This document shows, one piece after another, positions 17,206 to 25,204 of a DNA stretch of 64,000 nucleotides. Within the stretch, counting starts at the first letter, position 1. The number at the start of each line of letters is the position of its first letter. Below the pieces are notes generated by a model, which did not search any database, was not told the origin of the DNA, and saw only the letters and a program-made list of their open reading frames with translations. Position numbers and translations under genes: made by a program. This stretch comes from Microbacterium wangchenii (GTDB lineage: Bacteria; Actinomycetota; Actinomycetes; Actinomycetales; Microbacteriaceae), in NCBI RefSeq assembly GCF_004564355.1, contig NZ_CP038266.1:3720001-3784000 (forward strand), given 5' to 3'.

Positions 17206-18444
17206 TCAGTGCGTGTCGATCAGGTCCTCGGCGGGAACCACGAAGGTCTCGAGGAACTCGACGCCTTCCGGCGCGTCGGGGTTGCCGATCGACTGCGTGA
17301 CCACGACGGGGGCGATGAGCTGGTGCGTCTCGGGATCGAATCGCAGCGTGCCGGATGACCCTTCGAACTCCAGTCCGGCAAGCGCTTCCACGACGGCGTC
17401 GGGGTCGGCCGAGCCAGCGGCGTCGATGGCCGCCACGTAGGCGTAGCCCGTGAGATAGCCGTCGTAAGACCACGCCATCGGGCGCTCGTCCGCCGCCTCG
17501 AGGAACTCTTCGACGAACCGGGTGTTGAACTCATTGTCGTAGGCGGCGTATGCGTAGTCGTACGCGTTCCACATCTCCGGCGCAGCGCCGCCCAGTCCGC
17601 GGGCGACGGGCTCGTAGCCGCCGGCGCTGGCCAGGAGCGCGACGCGATCGACGATCTCGAACGCTTCCGCCTGCTGCAGGAACGCGGTCGTGCCGGCGCC
17701 GTAGGTGGACAGGAACATCGCGCTGGAGTCGGGCTCGCCGAGTCCGTTCGACAGAGCGGAGACCTGGGAGCGGTAGTTGGTCTCGCCCAGCGGAACCCAG
17801 TACTCCTGATTCACCGCCGCGTCCACGCCGGCGGCCTTCACCCCGTCGATGTAGCCCGACCAGGTGTCGCGGCCCCAGGCGTAGTCGAAGCCGAACACGT
17901 TGTAGTCGGTGACGGTGGGGAACTGCTCGGCGAGGACGGTCGCCAGAGCGTCGCTGACCATGGTGTCGCGGGGCGCGACGGCGAACGTGCGCTCGTAAGG
18001 CTTCTCATCGGCGTACACCCCCGAGAGTTCGTTGCCGGCGCAGACCGAGGTGATGAGCACGCCGCCTGCCTGATCGGCGAGGGGGGCGACGGCGCTGCAC
18101 GCCGGGGTCGTCAGCATCCCGCCGAGAAGCATCGTGCCGTCGGACATGAAGTCTCGAGCGGACTGCGCGGCGACCTGCGCGTCGGCCTGATCGTCCTTGA
18201 CGTCGATCTCGAACGTGACGTCGGGGGCGAGTCCATCCTCCTGCGCGTGCTTCACGCCGAGCGCGAATCCTTCGCTGATATGGTCGCCCACCTGGGCGAA
18301 GTTGCCGCTCATCGGGGCGATGACGCCCAGCGAGACCGTGCCCGACGCGTCATCCGAGTCGGCGGCGTCGGTACCGCTGCACCCGGAGACGGCGAGCAGG
18401 ATCGGGACGGAGATCAGAGCCAAAGCGGCCTTGCCATGCTTCAT
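17206..18444 (-). CDS. ABC transporter substrate-binding lipoprotein, LivK type
   Basis: The 412-residue protein has a lipoprotein signal with lipobox LAVSGC (Cys22) followed by a type I periplasmic-binding fold. That fold opens with VSLGVIAPMSGNFAQVGDHI and includes MLLGGMLTTPACSAVAPLAD and NVFGFDYAWGRDTWSGYI. ATG 18444 has AAAGG six bases upstream, while the open frame reaches 18477. As first gene of the unit it sets the import specificity. The family binds amino acids, amides or aromatic acids, and the neighbouring acyl-CoA genes favour an organic acid. The preceding DNA (18488-18510) is AT-rich and probably holds the promoter. Confidence 0.9.
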   Translation of the reverse strand: MKHGKAALALISVPILLAVSGCSGTDAADSDDASGTVSLGVIAPMSGNFAQVGDHISEGFALGVKHAQEDGLAPDVTFEIDVKDDQADAQVAAQSARDFMSDGTMLLGGMLTTPACSAVAPLADQAGGVLITSVCAGNELSGVYADEKPYERTFAVAPRDTMVSDALATVLAEQFPTVTDYNVFGFDYAWGRDTWSGYIDGVKAAGVDAAVNQEYWVPLGETNYRSQVSALSNGLGEPDSSAMFLSTYGAGTTAFLQQAEAFEIVDRVALLASAGGYEPVARGLGGAAPEMWNAYDYAYAAYDNEFNTRFVEEFLEAADERPMAWSYDGYLTGYAYVAAIDAAGSADPDAVVEALAGLEFEGSSGTLRFDPETHQLIAPVVVTQSIGNPDAPEGVEFLETFVVPAEDLIDTH

Positions 18445-18581
18445 TGCATACCTTTCGGATCGGAACCGGGCGTTCACGACGGGATGACGATACTATATAT
18501 TCTGGATAACACACAAAGCGCCTCGTTTCGGCGAAGACGTCGAGTGCGGCGTCGGCTGGACGCAGCGGCGGATCGGCCGGC

Positions 18582-19418
18582 TCAGGCGTACGCGTCGAGG
18601 CGCTGCAGCGCGGGCTGCGCCCCCGGCCTGGTGACCGCATCCGCCCCCACCGCGCACGCCGCCCGAAGCGCTCGCTCGGGGTCCCACCCCGCGTGGAGGG
18701 CGAGGGTCAGCGCCGCGCAGAACGCGTCTCCGGCGCCGACGGAGCTGACCGCCTGCACCGTCGGCGCAGCGACGCGCACCACCTCGAGCCCGCGACGGAA
18801 CAGCGCCGCTCCGGCCGATCCGTAGGTGACCGCGACGAGCGGGGCCCGCGAGAGCTCGGGGAGCACCGCGTACTCGAGCTCGTTGACGAGAAACAGGTCG
18901 GCACGATCCACGAGCTCCGGCGGCAGCGGCTGGGCGGGTGCGGCGTTGACGGCGAGGAACCCCGGCACGGCGGTGGCGAGCGCCGCCACGACGGTCAGGG
19001 GGATCTCCAGCTGCGTCAGCACGGCTTCATCCGGCGCGAAGTCCACCCCGTCGACGGTCACGTCGTGGTTCGCCCCGGGGCACACGACGATGTGGTTCTC
19101 CCCCTCGTCGTCGACGGTGATGAGGGCCGTCCCCGTGGGCGCGTCGCCGAGCCACACGCCGCCGGCATCGACGCCGGCGTCGCTGAGGTTCTGCAGCATC
19201 GCCCGCCCGTCGGTGTCATCCCCCACGGCACCGACCATCCGCACGCGTCCGCCCAGGCGCGCCGCCGCGACCGCCTGGTTCGCGCCCTTGCCCCCGGGGT
19301 CGCGGGTCAACGTGCCGCCGAGCACCGTCTCGCCCGGCTTCGGAAGGCGGGCGACGGATGCGGTGACGTCCACGTTGATGCTGCCGACCACGCACAGGGA
19401 AGCGAGGGGAGAAGCCAT
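18582..19418 (-). CDS. rbsK: Ribokinase
   Basis: This 278-residue PfkB-family kinase contains VVGSINVDVTASVARLPKPG, the signature RDPGGKGANQAVAAARLGG and the C-terminal anion-hole/catalytic motif VGAGDAFCAALTLALHAGW. The asparagine and double glycine positions match ribokinases rather than fructokinases. It phosphorylates ribose to ribose 5-phosphate. Divergent to it, 123 bases away, is a nucleoside hydrolase that would release ribose from nucleosides, so the two form a salvage pair. The ATG at 19418 directly follows GGAGGG. The open frame extends to 20546 but only as an antisense shadow of the hydrolase. Confidence 0.9.
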   Translation of the reverse strand: MASPLASLCVVGSINVDVTASVARLPKPGETVLGGTLTRDPGGKGANQAVAAARLGGRVRMVGAVGDDTDGRAMLQNLSDAGVDAGGVWLGDAPTGTALITVDDEGENHIVVCPGANHDVTVDGVDFAPDEAVLTQLEIPLTVVAALATAVPGFLAVNAAPAQPLPPELVDRADLFLVNELEYAVLPELSRAPLVAVTYGSAGAALFRRGLEVVRVAAPTVQAVSSVGAGDAFCAALTLALHAGWDPERALRAACAVGADAVTRPGAQPALQRLDAYA

Positions 19419-19541
19419 CCCTCCATTCCACCACGCGGCTCGCGCGGGAATCGGGCGGCGCAGGTTGTATAACCGAACAGTGCTGCTTTCGGCGGCAGGT
19501 GGACGACGGGGTCCGCATCCGCGACGACCTCCAGGAGCCGC

Positions 19542-20498
19542 ATGACCACCCCGATCCCCGTCTACCTCGACTGCGACCCCGGCGTCGACGACACGCTCGC
19601 CCTGGCGTACCTGCTGGCCTCGCCGAATGTCGAGCTGGTGGGCATCGGCACGGTGAGCGGCAACACCTCGGCGGCGCAGGCCGCCCGCAACACGCTCGAC
19701 CTGCTGTGCCTCGCCGGCGCCCCCGCCATCCCGGTCGCCGTCGGCGCGCACGACCACCTCGACCACCCCTACGCCGGCGGCGCGGGGTGGGTGCACGGCG
19801 ACAACGGCGTCGGCGGCGTGGAGCTGCCGCGCGCCCCTGGCGAGCCCGACGCCCGGAGCGCCGTGCAACTGCTCATCGACCTCTCGCACGAGTACGAGGG
19901 CCGCCTGCACGTGCTCGCGATCGGGCCGCTGACGAACATCGCGCACGCACTGGCAGCCGACCCCACCCTCCCCGCTCGCGTCGCCGAGGTCACCGCCATG
20001 GGTGGCGCCGCCCTCGCCCCCGGCAACATCACCCCCGCGGCCGAGGCGAACGTCTTCAACGACCCTCGGGCCGCGGCCGAGGCTCTCGCCGGCGACTGGG
20101 ACGTCACCCTCGTCCCACTGGACGCGACGATGGAGCACACCCTCAGCGAGGAGCAGCGCGGGATGCTGCTGGCCGACGAGCGACCGTTCGTCCGCACCGT
20201 CGGGGAGATCCTCGACCACTACTTCGACTTCTACGTCGGCACCTACGGCCGGCGCACGTGCGCGCTGCACGATCCGCTCGCGGCGGTTCTCGCCGCCGGC
20301 GCCGTCACGCCCACGCGCGCACCGCGGGTGCCCATCGTGGTCGACGTCTCGGACGGCCCGGGCCGCGGCCAGACGATCGCCGATCTCCGCACCCAGCGCA
20401 TCGGGGTCCGCGACCACGACGGCGTCCGCACCCGTCTCGTCCTGGACGTCGAGTCCTCGATCGGACAGCACCTGATCGACACGATCCTCGCCGGCTGA
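19542..20498 (+). CDS. Nucleoside hydrolase (inosine-uridine preferring type)
   Basis: The 318-residue protein has the N-terminal calcium-binding aspartate cluster DCDPGVDDTLAL. It also contains VSGNTSAAQAARNTL, the conserved GPLTNIAHALAADP and AALAPGNITPAAEANVFNDP. These are hallmarks of the IunH family, which cleaves the N-glycosidic bond of ribonucleosides to base and ribose. CAGGAG lies before the ATG. Being divergent from ribokinase suggests common control of nucleoside use. Base preference (purine or pyrimidine) is not determined. Confidence 0.92.
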   Translation: MTTPIPVYLDCDPGVDDTLALAYLLASPNVELVGIGTVSGNTSAAQAARNTLDLLCLAGAPAIPVAVGAHDHLDHPYAGGAGWVHGDNGVGGVELPRAPGEPDARSAVQLLIDLSHEYEGRLHVLAIGPLTNIAHALAADPTLPARVAEVTAMGGAALAPGNITPAAEANVFNDPRAAAEALAGDWDVTLVPLDATMEHTLSEEQRGMLLADERPFVRTVGEILDHYFDFYVGTYGRRTCALHDPLAAVLAAGAVTPTRAPRVPIVVDVSDGPGRGQTIADLRTQRIGVRDHDGVRTRLVLDVESSIGQHLIDTILAG

Positions 20499-20560
20499 GC
20501 CCGCGGCCGGCGAGCCGCCCCGCGCCGCAGCGCCCGCGCAGCCCACGTAACCTTGGACGA

Positions 20561-22279
20561 GTGCACCTGAACGACTCGCGCGCGTGGAACCGCTTCTACG
20601 CCGAAGGAACCCCCGTCGACATCGAGGCGCCCACCGGCTCCCTCGTCGACCTGCTCGATGAACGCGCGGCGCAGTACGCCGACCGCCCCGCGGTGACGTT
20701 CTTCGGTGCGTCGCTGACCTATCGCGAGCTCGCCGGCCGGGTCTCCCGCGTCGCGAACGGGCTGCGGGAGCTCGGGGTGAGCGCCGGCGACCGCGTCGCC
20801 CTCGTGCTGCCCAACGCCCCGCAGCACGTCATCGCGTTCTACGCGGTGCTGCGCCTGGGCGGGATCGTCGTCGAGCACAACCCGCTCTACACGCGCGACG
20901 AACTCGAGGCGCAGTTCCGCGACCACGGGGCGTCGCACGTCATCTCGTGGGACAAGATGGCCCCCCTCATCCGCTCCTTCCCCGCCGACCTCGGCATCCG
21001 CACGGTCGTCTCCGTCGACATCACGCGCGCGATGCCGTGGACCACGCAACTGGCGCTGCGCCTGCCCGTGGCCAAGGCCCGCGCGTCGCGCGCGAAGCTG
21101 ACCGCCGCGGCGCCCGGGATGGTGCCCTTCGCACGGCTGGAGAAGTCCGCGCCGCTGCCGGCCGGGTCCGTTCCCCGCCCCGGCGTCACCGACATCGCGT
21201 GCCTGCAGTACACCTCCGGCACCACCGGTGTGCCCAAGGGCGCGATCATCACACACGGCAACCTGTGGGCCAACGCCCGCCAGGGCGCCGCGTGGATGCC
21301 GCGGTTCACGCACGGCGACGGCCGCATCTACGGCCTCCTGCCGATGTTCCACGCCTTCGGCCTGCTGCTGTCGGTCATCTATGCCGTCGAGACCGGATCC
21401 AACGCGGTGCTGTTCCCCACGTTCGACCCCGAGTTGGTGTCGCAGGCGGCGAAGAAGCATCCGCCGACCTTCATCCCCGCCGTCCCGCCCATGTTCGACC
21501 GCCTGGCCCGCGTGGCCCGCGAGGGCAAGCTCGACCTGTCCGGCGTCGTGTACTCGATCTCGGGCGCGATGACCCTGACCCCCGCCGTGGTGAAGCGGTG
21601 GGAGGAGCTGGCCGGCAGCATGCTGAACGAGGGGTACGGGCTGACCGAGACGAGCCCGGTGGCCCTGGCCAACCCCTTCGACGACGCGCGGAAGATCGGC
21701 ACCATCGGCATCCCGTTCCCCTCGACAGACATCCGCGTGGTCGACCCCAACGACCCCGCCCGAGAGGTGGAGCTCGGAGAGGCGGGCGAACTGCTCATCA
21801 AGGGCCCCCAGGTGTTCCAGGGGTACTGGAACCGCCCAGAGGAGACGGCCCAGGCGCTGCTGGAAGGCGGATGGCTGCGCACCGGAGACCTCGTGATGCA
21901 GGACGAGGACGGCTTCGTCACGGTCGTGGACCGCAAGAAGGAGATCATCATCACGGGGGGCCTGAACGTCTCGCCCAGTGAGGTGGAGAAGGTCCTGGAT
22001 GCGGTGCCGGGCATCGCCGGTTCGGCCGTCGTGGGTGTGCCCCGCGGCGGCGGCGCCGAGGTCGTCACGGCCGTCGTCGTGCTCGAACCCGGTGCCGTCT
22101 TCGACGAGGACGCCGTGCGGGCGGCCGCGCGCGAGCACCTGGCCGAATACAAACGCCCGACCGCCTACCGCGTGTGGGAGGAGCTGCCCACGACCCTCAT
22201 CGGGAAGGTGCTCCGCCGGCGCGTCCGTGACACGCTCATCGCCGACCGCCACGCGGTGCGCGCCGCGCCGGAGGACTGA
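20561..22279 (+). CDS. Long-chain fatty-acid-CoA ligase (AMP-forming)
   Basis: This 572-residue adenylate-forming enzyme has the AMP-binding motif YTSGTTGVPKGAIITHGNL, the A5 motif NEGYGLTETSPVAL, the A7/A8 stretch GWLRTGDLVMQDEDGFV followed by DRKKEIIITGGLNVSPSEVE, and the C-terminal catalytic lysine in LIGKVLRRRV. It converts a fatty acid, ATP and CoA to acyl-CoA and AMP. The GTG at 20561 is the only in-frame start that keeps the whole N-terminal domain, and its Shine-Dalgarno is weak. It converges on the Gfo/Idh/MocA gene with only six bases between the two stops and has no visible partner gene. Confidence 0.9.
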   Translation: MHLNDSRAWNRFYAEGTPVDIEAPTGSLVDLLDERAAQYADRPAVTFFGASLTYRELAGRVSRVANGLRELGVSAGDRVALVLPNAPQHVIAFYAVLRLGGIVVEHNPLYTRDELEAQFRDHGASHVISWDKMAPLIRSFPADLGIRTVVSVDITRAMPWTTQLALRLPVAKARASRAKLTAAAPGMVPFARLEKSAPLPAGSVPRPGVTDIACLQYTSGTTGVPKGAIITHGNLWANARQGAAWMPRFTHGDGRIYGLLPMFHAFGLLLSVIYAVETGSNAVLFPTFDPELVSQAAKKHPPTFIPAVPPMFDRLARVAREGKLDLSGVVYSISGAMTLTPAVVKRWEELAGSMLNEGYGLTETSPVALANPFDDARKIGTIGIPFPSTDIRVVDPNDPAREVELGEAGELLIKGPQVFQGYWNRPEETAQALLEGGWLRTGDLVMQDEDGFVTVVDRKKEIIITGGLNVSPSEVEKVLDAVPGIAGSAVVGVPRGGGAEVVTAVVVLEPGAVFDEDAVRAAAREHLAEYKRPTAYRVWEELPTTLIGKVLRRRVRDTLIADRHAVRAAPED

Positions 22280-22285
22280 CGCGGG

Positions 22286-23371
22286 TCAGCCCGCCTGCCA
22301 CTGCGCGGCCGGGGTGAGCGGCACGAGCGGCGGACGCTCTGCCGTCGTCGTCAGCTCGATCCGCCGCCCCTCGCGGGCGGAGTCCATGAGGCACGTCATG
22401 ATCTCCAGCACGTGCAGGGCGATCGCGCCGTCGGCCCTGCGCCCACCGGCGACGAAGTCCAGCAGCCCGATTCCCCGCCCGGCGCCTTCGTATCCCGCGC
22501 GCACTCCGATGGGCGTCCAGTCCTCGTCGCCGGAGGGGCGCAGACGCACCTGCCCGTCGAAGTAGTTCGGGTCGGGCAGCGACAGCGACCCGGTCTCGCC
22601 GTGCACCTCGATCGGGGCCGCATCGGTGCCGGCCGCGTCGAAGCTGAACGTGACCGTCGAGATCGCCCCGCCCGCATGCTCGAGTATTCCGGTGATGTGC
22701 GTGTCGATCTCGACGGGGATCTGCTCCCCGGCCCGGGGGCCCGTGGCGATGCGGCGCAGTTCCTTCGGCCGCGACGACGCCCCGCTCACGCGGGCAACCG
22801 GTCCGAGGAGGTGGAACAACGACGTGAGGTAGTACGGACCCATGTCCAACAGCGGCCCGCCCCCGCGGCGGTAGTAGAAGTCCGGATGCGGATGCCACGC
22901 CTCGTGCCCCGGCGACACCCACGTGGCCACCGCGGCCACCGGGCGGCCGATCCCCCCGGCATCCACCACCGCCCGCGCCGTCTGGATCCCCGCGCCCAGC
23001 ACGGTGTCGGGTGCGCACCCGACCCATCCGGATGCGGCCTGGGCCAGAACGCCGCGTGCCTGGTCGAAGGTCGCCGCCAGCGGCTTCTCGCCGTACACGT
23101 TCTTGCCGTGCGCGAGCCCCGCGAGGGCGATGTCGGCGTGCGCGGCGGGGATCGTGAGGTTCAGCACCGTGTCCACCGCGGGATCGGACACGAGTTCCTC
23201 CACCGAGAGCGCGCGGCAGCCGGGGAAGCGGGCGGCCACATCCGCGGCACGTGCCGCATCCAGGTCGGCGGTCGCCGCGATCCGCACCCCCGGGTGGGTG
23301 CCGAGGGTGGCGAGGTACTGCGCCGAGATGACGCCCAGACCGACTATTCCGACGCCGTGCGGCTCGTCCAC
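22286..23371 (-). CDS. Gfo/Idh/MocA family oxidoreductase
   Basis: This 361-residue NAD(P)-dependent sugar-type dehydrogenase starts with GVGIVGLGVISAQYLATL. It carries the EKPLAATFDQA motif, whose lysine is catalytic in the family, and ends in the usual beta-sheet domain. The GTG start at 23371 has GAGGGGG six bases upstream and lies 28 bases inside the end of the ThuA-like gene. The two are therefore translationally coupled. Such pairs process sugars, inositols or glycosides, but no substrate can be assigned here. Confidence 0.87.
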   Translation of the reverse strand: MDEPHGVGIVGLGVISAQYLATLGTHPGVRIAATADLDAARAADVAARFPGCRALSVEELVSDPAVDTVLNLTIPAAHADIALAGLAHGKNVYGEKPLAATFDQARGVLAQAASGWVGCAPDTVLGAGIQTARAVVDAGGIGRPVAAVATWVSPGHEAWHPHPDFYYRRGGGPLLDMGPYYLTSLFHLLGPVARVSGASSRPKELRRIATGPRAGEQIPVEIDTHITGILEHAGGAISTVTFSFDAAGTDAAPIEVHGETGSLSLPDPNYFDGQVRLRPSGDEDWTPIGVRAGYEGAGRGIGLLDFVAGGRRADGAIALHVLEIMTCLMDSAREGRRIELTTTAERPPLVPLTPAAQWQAG

Positions 23372-24051
23372 AGCATCCCCCTCTCCACGATCGTGCGCAC
23401 GTTGACGTCGCCGAGCACCGAGGGGCTGTGCCCCGGCGTCGCGACGAAGATGCGGCCCGCACCCCACAGTCGCGTCCACACCGCCGGGGAGGCGACCGGC
23501 CGGTGCCACGGGTGGTACGGCTGCACCGGATGCGTCGTCGTGGCCAGCACGTCGTTGAGGTCGTCGGCGAGCACCCAGTACTGCTCGGTGTCGAGCGTGA
23601 AGTCGTCGATACCGGCCATGATCCCGTGCGTGCGGCCGAGGTCGGTCACCTCGACCCGGTAGCGCAGGAAGTTGTCGGTCTCGTCACCTCGACGCTCGTC
23701 GGGGCGCTTCGACGGATGCGTCGCGAACTGGCCGCCGATGAGCTGGAGGTAGTCGGAGCTGTTGCGGTAAGAATCCGCGATCCCGCCGTGCCAGCCCGCC
23801 AGTCCGGTCCCCCGTTCGACCGCCGAGCGCAGGCCTTTCAGCGCCTGGTCCGAGATCGTCGACATGGTGACGCACTGCACGATCAGGTCGGTCTCGTCCA
23901 TGACCTGCGCATCCGCGTAAACCTCGTTGGACTCCTCGATGCGCACGGCGAACCCCTCGCGCTCCAGGAAGGGAACGAACAGATCGGTGGCCTCGACGGG
24001 ACGGTGCCCCTCCCATCCCCCGCGGACGATCAGCGCTCGGCGTGCGGACAT
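23344..24051 (-). CDS. ThuA domain-containing protein
   Basis: This 235-residue protein of the ThuA/trehalose-utilisation fold resembles class I glutamine amidotransferase domains. It shows a start like ALIVRGGWEGHRPVEATD, a central GTGLAGWHGGIADSY and TDFHLD-type metal residues in IDDFTLDTEQYWVL. ThuA-like proteins accompany sugar dehydrogenases in several bacteria. The ATG at 24051 has GGAGG ten bases upstream. The open frame extends to 24114 but without homology. It is coupled to the Gfo/Idh/MocA gene by overlap. Confidence 0.85.
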   Translation of the reverse strand: MSARRALIVRGGWEGHRPVEATDLFVPFLEREGFAVRIEESNEVYADAQVMDETDLIVQCVTMSTISDQALKGLRSAVERGTGLAGWHGGIADSYRNSSDYLQLIGGQFATHPSKRPDERRGDETDNFLRYRVEVTDLGRTHGIMAGIDDFTLDTEQYWVLADDLNDVLATTTHPVQPYHPWHRPVASPAVWTRLWGAGRIFVATPGHSPSVLGDVNVRTIVERGMLWTSRTASE

Positions 24052-24150
24052 GATGGCTTCCTCCACGGGGGTGTGGCGACCGGATGCTGCGGCGCGTTCG
24101 ACGGCGGACACCACACGCTATCGCGCCCCTCACGCTGCGGGGCCCTCCGC

Positions 24151-24238
24151 GCAGGCACCACGTTTGCGCCACTTCGGTGCATCCGCGCCGCTTCGATGTG
24201 GCGCGAATGCACGAAAGTGGCGCGGCTGCGGTGCCTGC
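24151..24238. repeat. Large nested inverted repeat (REP-like element or terminator)
   Basis: The outer arms GCAGGCACC and GGTGCCTGC match perfectly. After six-base spacers on both sides come inner 24-base arms (24166-24189 and 24200-24223) that pair at 21 of 24 positions around a 10-base loop. The element lies in the 238-base gap between the EamA-like gene end and the ThuA-like gene start, both on the minus strand. The rest of the gap holds no recognisable gene. Confidence 0.75.
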
Positions 24239-24289
24239 GGCGAGCGCTGAGCGGCGGCGAAGCGGCGAGCGCCGCGGGGGATTCGCGGC

Positions 24290-25204
24290 TCAGCCGATCG
24301 GCTCGGCCAGCGCCTCGCCCTCCGGCGGGGCGTCGCGGCGAGCGCCGCGGGCACCCGCACGCACCGCGCCGATGCTCGCGGCGATCACCAGCGCGATGCC
24401 GGCGATCTCCAGGAGCGACAGGTGCTGACCGAGGAGGAAGAACCCGGCGATGGACGCGGTGGCGGGCCCGAGGCTCATGAGGATCGCGAAGGCGGCGGCC
24501 GGGAGCCGGCGCAGCGCCATCAGTTCCAGGGCGTAGGGGATGGTGGAGGAGAGCACCGCCACGGCCGCGGCGAGCGCCAGCAGGTCGACCCGCAGCAGAG
24601 CCGAGCCGGCGTCGGCGATCCCGAGCGGCAGCGACAGCACCGCTCCGACGACCATGGCCAGCGCCAGGCCGTCCAGTCGCGGGAACTCCCGGCCGACCCG
24701 GGCCGAGCACAGGATGTAGAACGCCCAAGCCGCCGCGGCGCCGAGGGCGTACAGCACGCCGAGCAGGTCCAGCCGATCCCATCCGCCGCCACCCAGGGCG
24801 ACCACACCGACCAGCGCGAGCGCTGCCCACACCAGCGCCGACGCGCGGCGGCTCGCGAGAATCGACAGCGTCAGCGGGCCGAGGACCTCGATCGTGACGG
24901 TCACCCCCAGCGGCAGCCGCTCCAGCGCGAGGTAGAACAGGCCGTTCATGAGCACCAGGACCAGCCCGAACAGCCCCACCGCGCGCCATCCGCGAGCGGA
25001 GTGCCCGCGCAGCCGCGGCCGGGCGATGGCGAGGAGGATCAGCGCCGAGAACACCAGCCGCAGCATGACCATGCCCAGCGGCCCGAGCTGCGGGAACAGC
25101 AGAACCGCCAGCGAAGCGCCGACCTCCTGGCACGCCAGGCCCACCACGACGAACAGCACCGCGACGCTCGAGCCGCGATTGCCCGGTCCGCCCCCGCGTG
25201 TCAC
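24290..25204 (-). CDS. EamA/DMT family transporter (RhtA-like)
   Basis: This 304-residue membrane protein has ten predicted helices in two five-helix EamA repeats. It includes VGLACQEVGASLAVLLFPQL near the start and LMALRRLPAAAFAILMSLGP in the second repeat, a stretch typical of the RhtA/YdcZ-like exporter branch. Members export amino acids or small metabolites. The GTG at 25204 overlaps by four bases the stop of the preceding lipoprotein gene, so the two are co-translated. The protein ends in a short charged tail. Its substrate is unknown. Confidence 0.87.
   Translation of the reverse strand: MTRGGGPGNRGSSVAVLFVVVGLACQEVGASLAVLLFPQLGPLGMVMLRLVFSALILLAIARPRLRGHSARGWRAVGLFGLVLVLMNGLFYLALERLPLGVTVTIEVLGPLTLSILASRRASALVWAALALVGVVALGGGGWDRLDLLGVLYALGAAAAWAFYILCSARVGREFPRLDGLALAMVVGAVLSLPLGIADAGSALLRVDLLALAAAVAVLSSTIPYALELMALRRLPAAAFAILMSLGPATASIAGFFLLGQHLSLLEIAGIALVIAASIGAVRAGARGARRDAPPEGEALAEPIG

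Noticed and set aside
18484-18515. Second copy of the 8520 palindrome before the LivK-type gene
   Set aside because: The stretch is AT-rich and shares a TATATAT core but shows no inverted symmetry; it is better explained as promoter DNA.
18582-20546. A 654-codon open frame on the minus strand
   Set aside because: Only its last 279 codons (ribokinase) are real; the part above 19418 is antisense to the nucleoside hydrolase and is arginine/aspartate-rich shadow.
19499-22279. A 926-codon open frame joining nucleoside hydrolase and ligase regions
   Set aside because: The first third is the wrong frame of the nucleoside hydrolase gene; the ligase homology begins only at the GTG at 20561.
24151-24238. 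CRISPR-like repeat
   Set aside because: It is a single nested inverted repeat without direct repeats, spacers or cas genes.
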